From the NCBI GenBank assembly GCA_009733575.1, contig ML769384.1, forward strand, positions 127,257 through 191,256: 64,000 nt of DNA, written 5' to 3'. Positions within the stretch are counted from its first letter, which is position 1. The number at the start of each line of letters is the position of its first letter. The DNA comes from Gymnopus androsaceus JB14 (lineage: Eukaryota > Basidiomycota > Agaricomycetes > Agaricales > Omphalotaceae). The notes under the pieces are model-generated. The model saw only the letters and a program-made list of their open reading frames with translations. It was not told where the DNA came from and ran no database searches. A program made the translations under genes and the position numbers. This document shows positions 63,923 to 64,000 of the stretch, piece after piece.

Positions 63923-64000
63923 CCCAAGTTTCCTTTTCCCTTATTCGTTTACTTCTTCTTAGGCCGGGATTCATTACACTTTGAAGGACAGCGCCAGGTC
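63923..64000. repeat. Dispersed repeat, copy 3, cut by the window edge
   Basis: Shares CCCCAAGTTTCCTTTT, ACTTCTTCTTAGGCCGGGAT and ACTTTGAAGGACAGCGCCAG with 46959- and 51105-. It presumably continues beyond the window. Confidence 0.65.

Larger units (their letters stand above)
61116..64000. other. AT-rich region without a supported gene
   Basis: Short open frames only (61717-62010, 62276-62578, 62897-63142). The one at 62897 (MDVQFTSPPLQYLACHQHMP, Ser-rich) follows a TATA-like TATATATA at 62841-62849 and could be a first exon, but no continuation was found. The segment 62174-62580 has LTR-like ends (see next entries), and 63923-64000 is part of a dispersed repeat. Confidence 0.35.

Overview
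The window looks like nuclear DNA of a basidiomycete fungus, most likely an Agaricomycete. Genes are split by many 45-70 nt GT-AG introns. The single-copy gene set is eukaryotic and fungal (MCM5, MED6, CSN6, Rab escort protein, AP-3 sigma, V-ATPase F, TIM21, ecdysoneless/SGT1, SRPK, a Fray-type STE20 kinase, intron-rich histone H3). The Rho-like proteins are closest to fungal Rho1. All assignments come from reading the sequence; no database search was run.

The left half (about 1-32,000) is a compact block of housekeeping genes: SRPK kinase (-, runs off the left edge), Fray kinase (+), CSN6 (-), Rab escort protein (-), a Cys-rich hypothetical protein (-), MCM5 (+), an intron-bearing tRNA-Lys(UUU) (+), a C2H2 transcription factor (+), an NRAMP metal transporter (-), MED6 (+), AP-3 sigma (-), ecdysoneless/SGT1 (-), V-ATPase F (+), TIM21 (-), histone H3 (-) and a phytanoyl-CoA dioxygenase-like gene (-) with a miniature transposon in its third intron. 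These genes serve unrelated cellular processes. Divergent pairs such as SGT1/VMA7 (86 bp apart) and Cys-rich gene/MCM5 (147 bp apart) probably share promoters. Several genes (Fray kinase, Rab escort protein, SGT1, TIM21) read correctly only if single-base frame displacements are allowed, whereas MCM5, MED6, NRAMP, CSN6 and H3 are clean.

The right half (about 33,000-64,000) is accessory DNA. It holds a lone G-domain GTPase gene (33.6 kb) and three same-strand relatives of an unusual protein (A 35.9-39.4, B 48.1-49.1, C 52.6-55.4 kb). In A and C a Rho1-like GTPase is fused to a second, different P-loop GTPase domain; B keeps only the Rho half. All three Rho domains lack the catalytic switch-II glutamine (Leu, Ser, Leu). 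C looks intact, A is frameshifted and cut by a transposon, and B is truncated.

These genes sit among mobile elements whose boundaries can be read directly: a Ty1/copia element with both LTRs, carrying a nested pogo-like element; a 3.1-kb hAT element with perfect 8-bp target duplication; a hAT-type MITE that splits an open reading frame; a MITE family with CAGCAAAACCTG ends (three copies); a 1.9-kb TIR element with 7-bp duplications and its own gene; and a dispersed repeat seen three times, the last running off the right edge.
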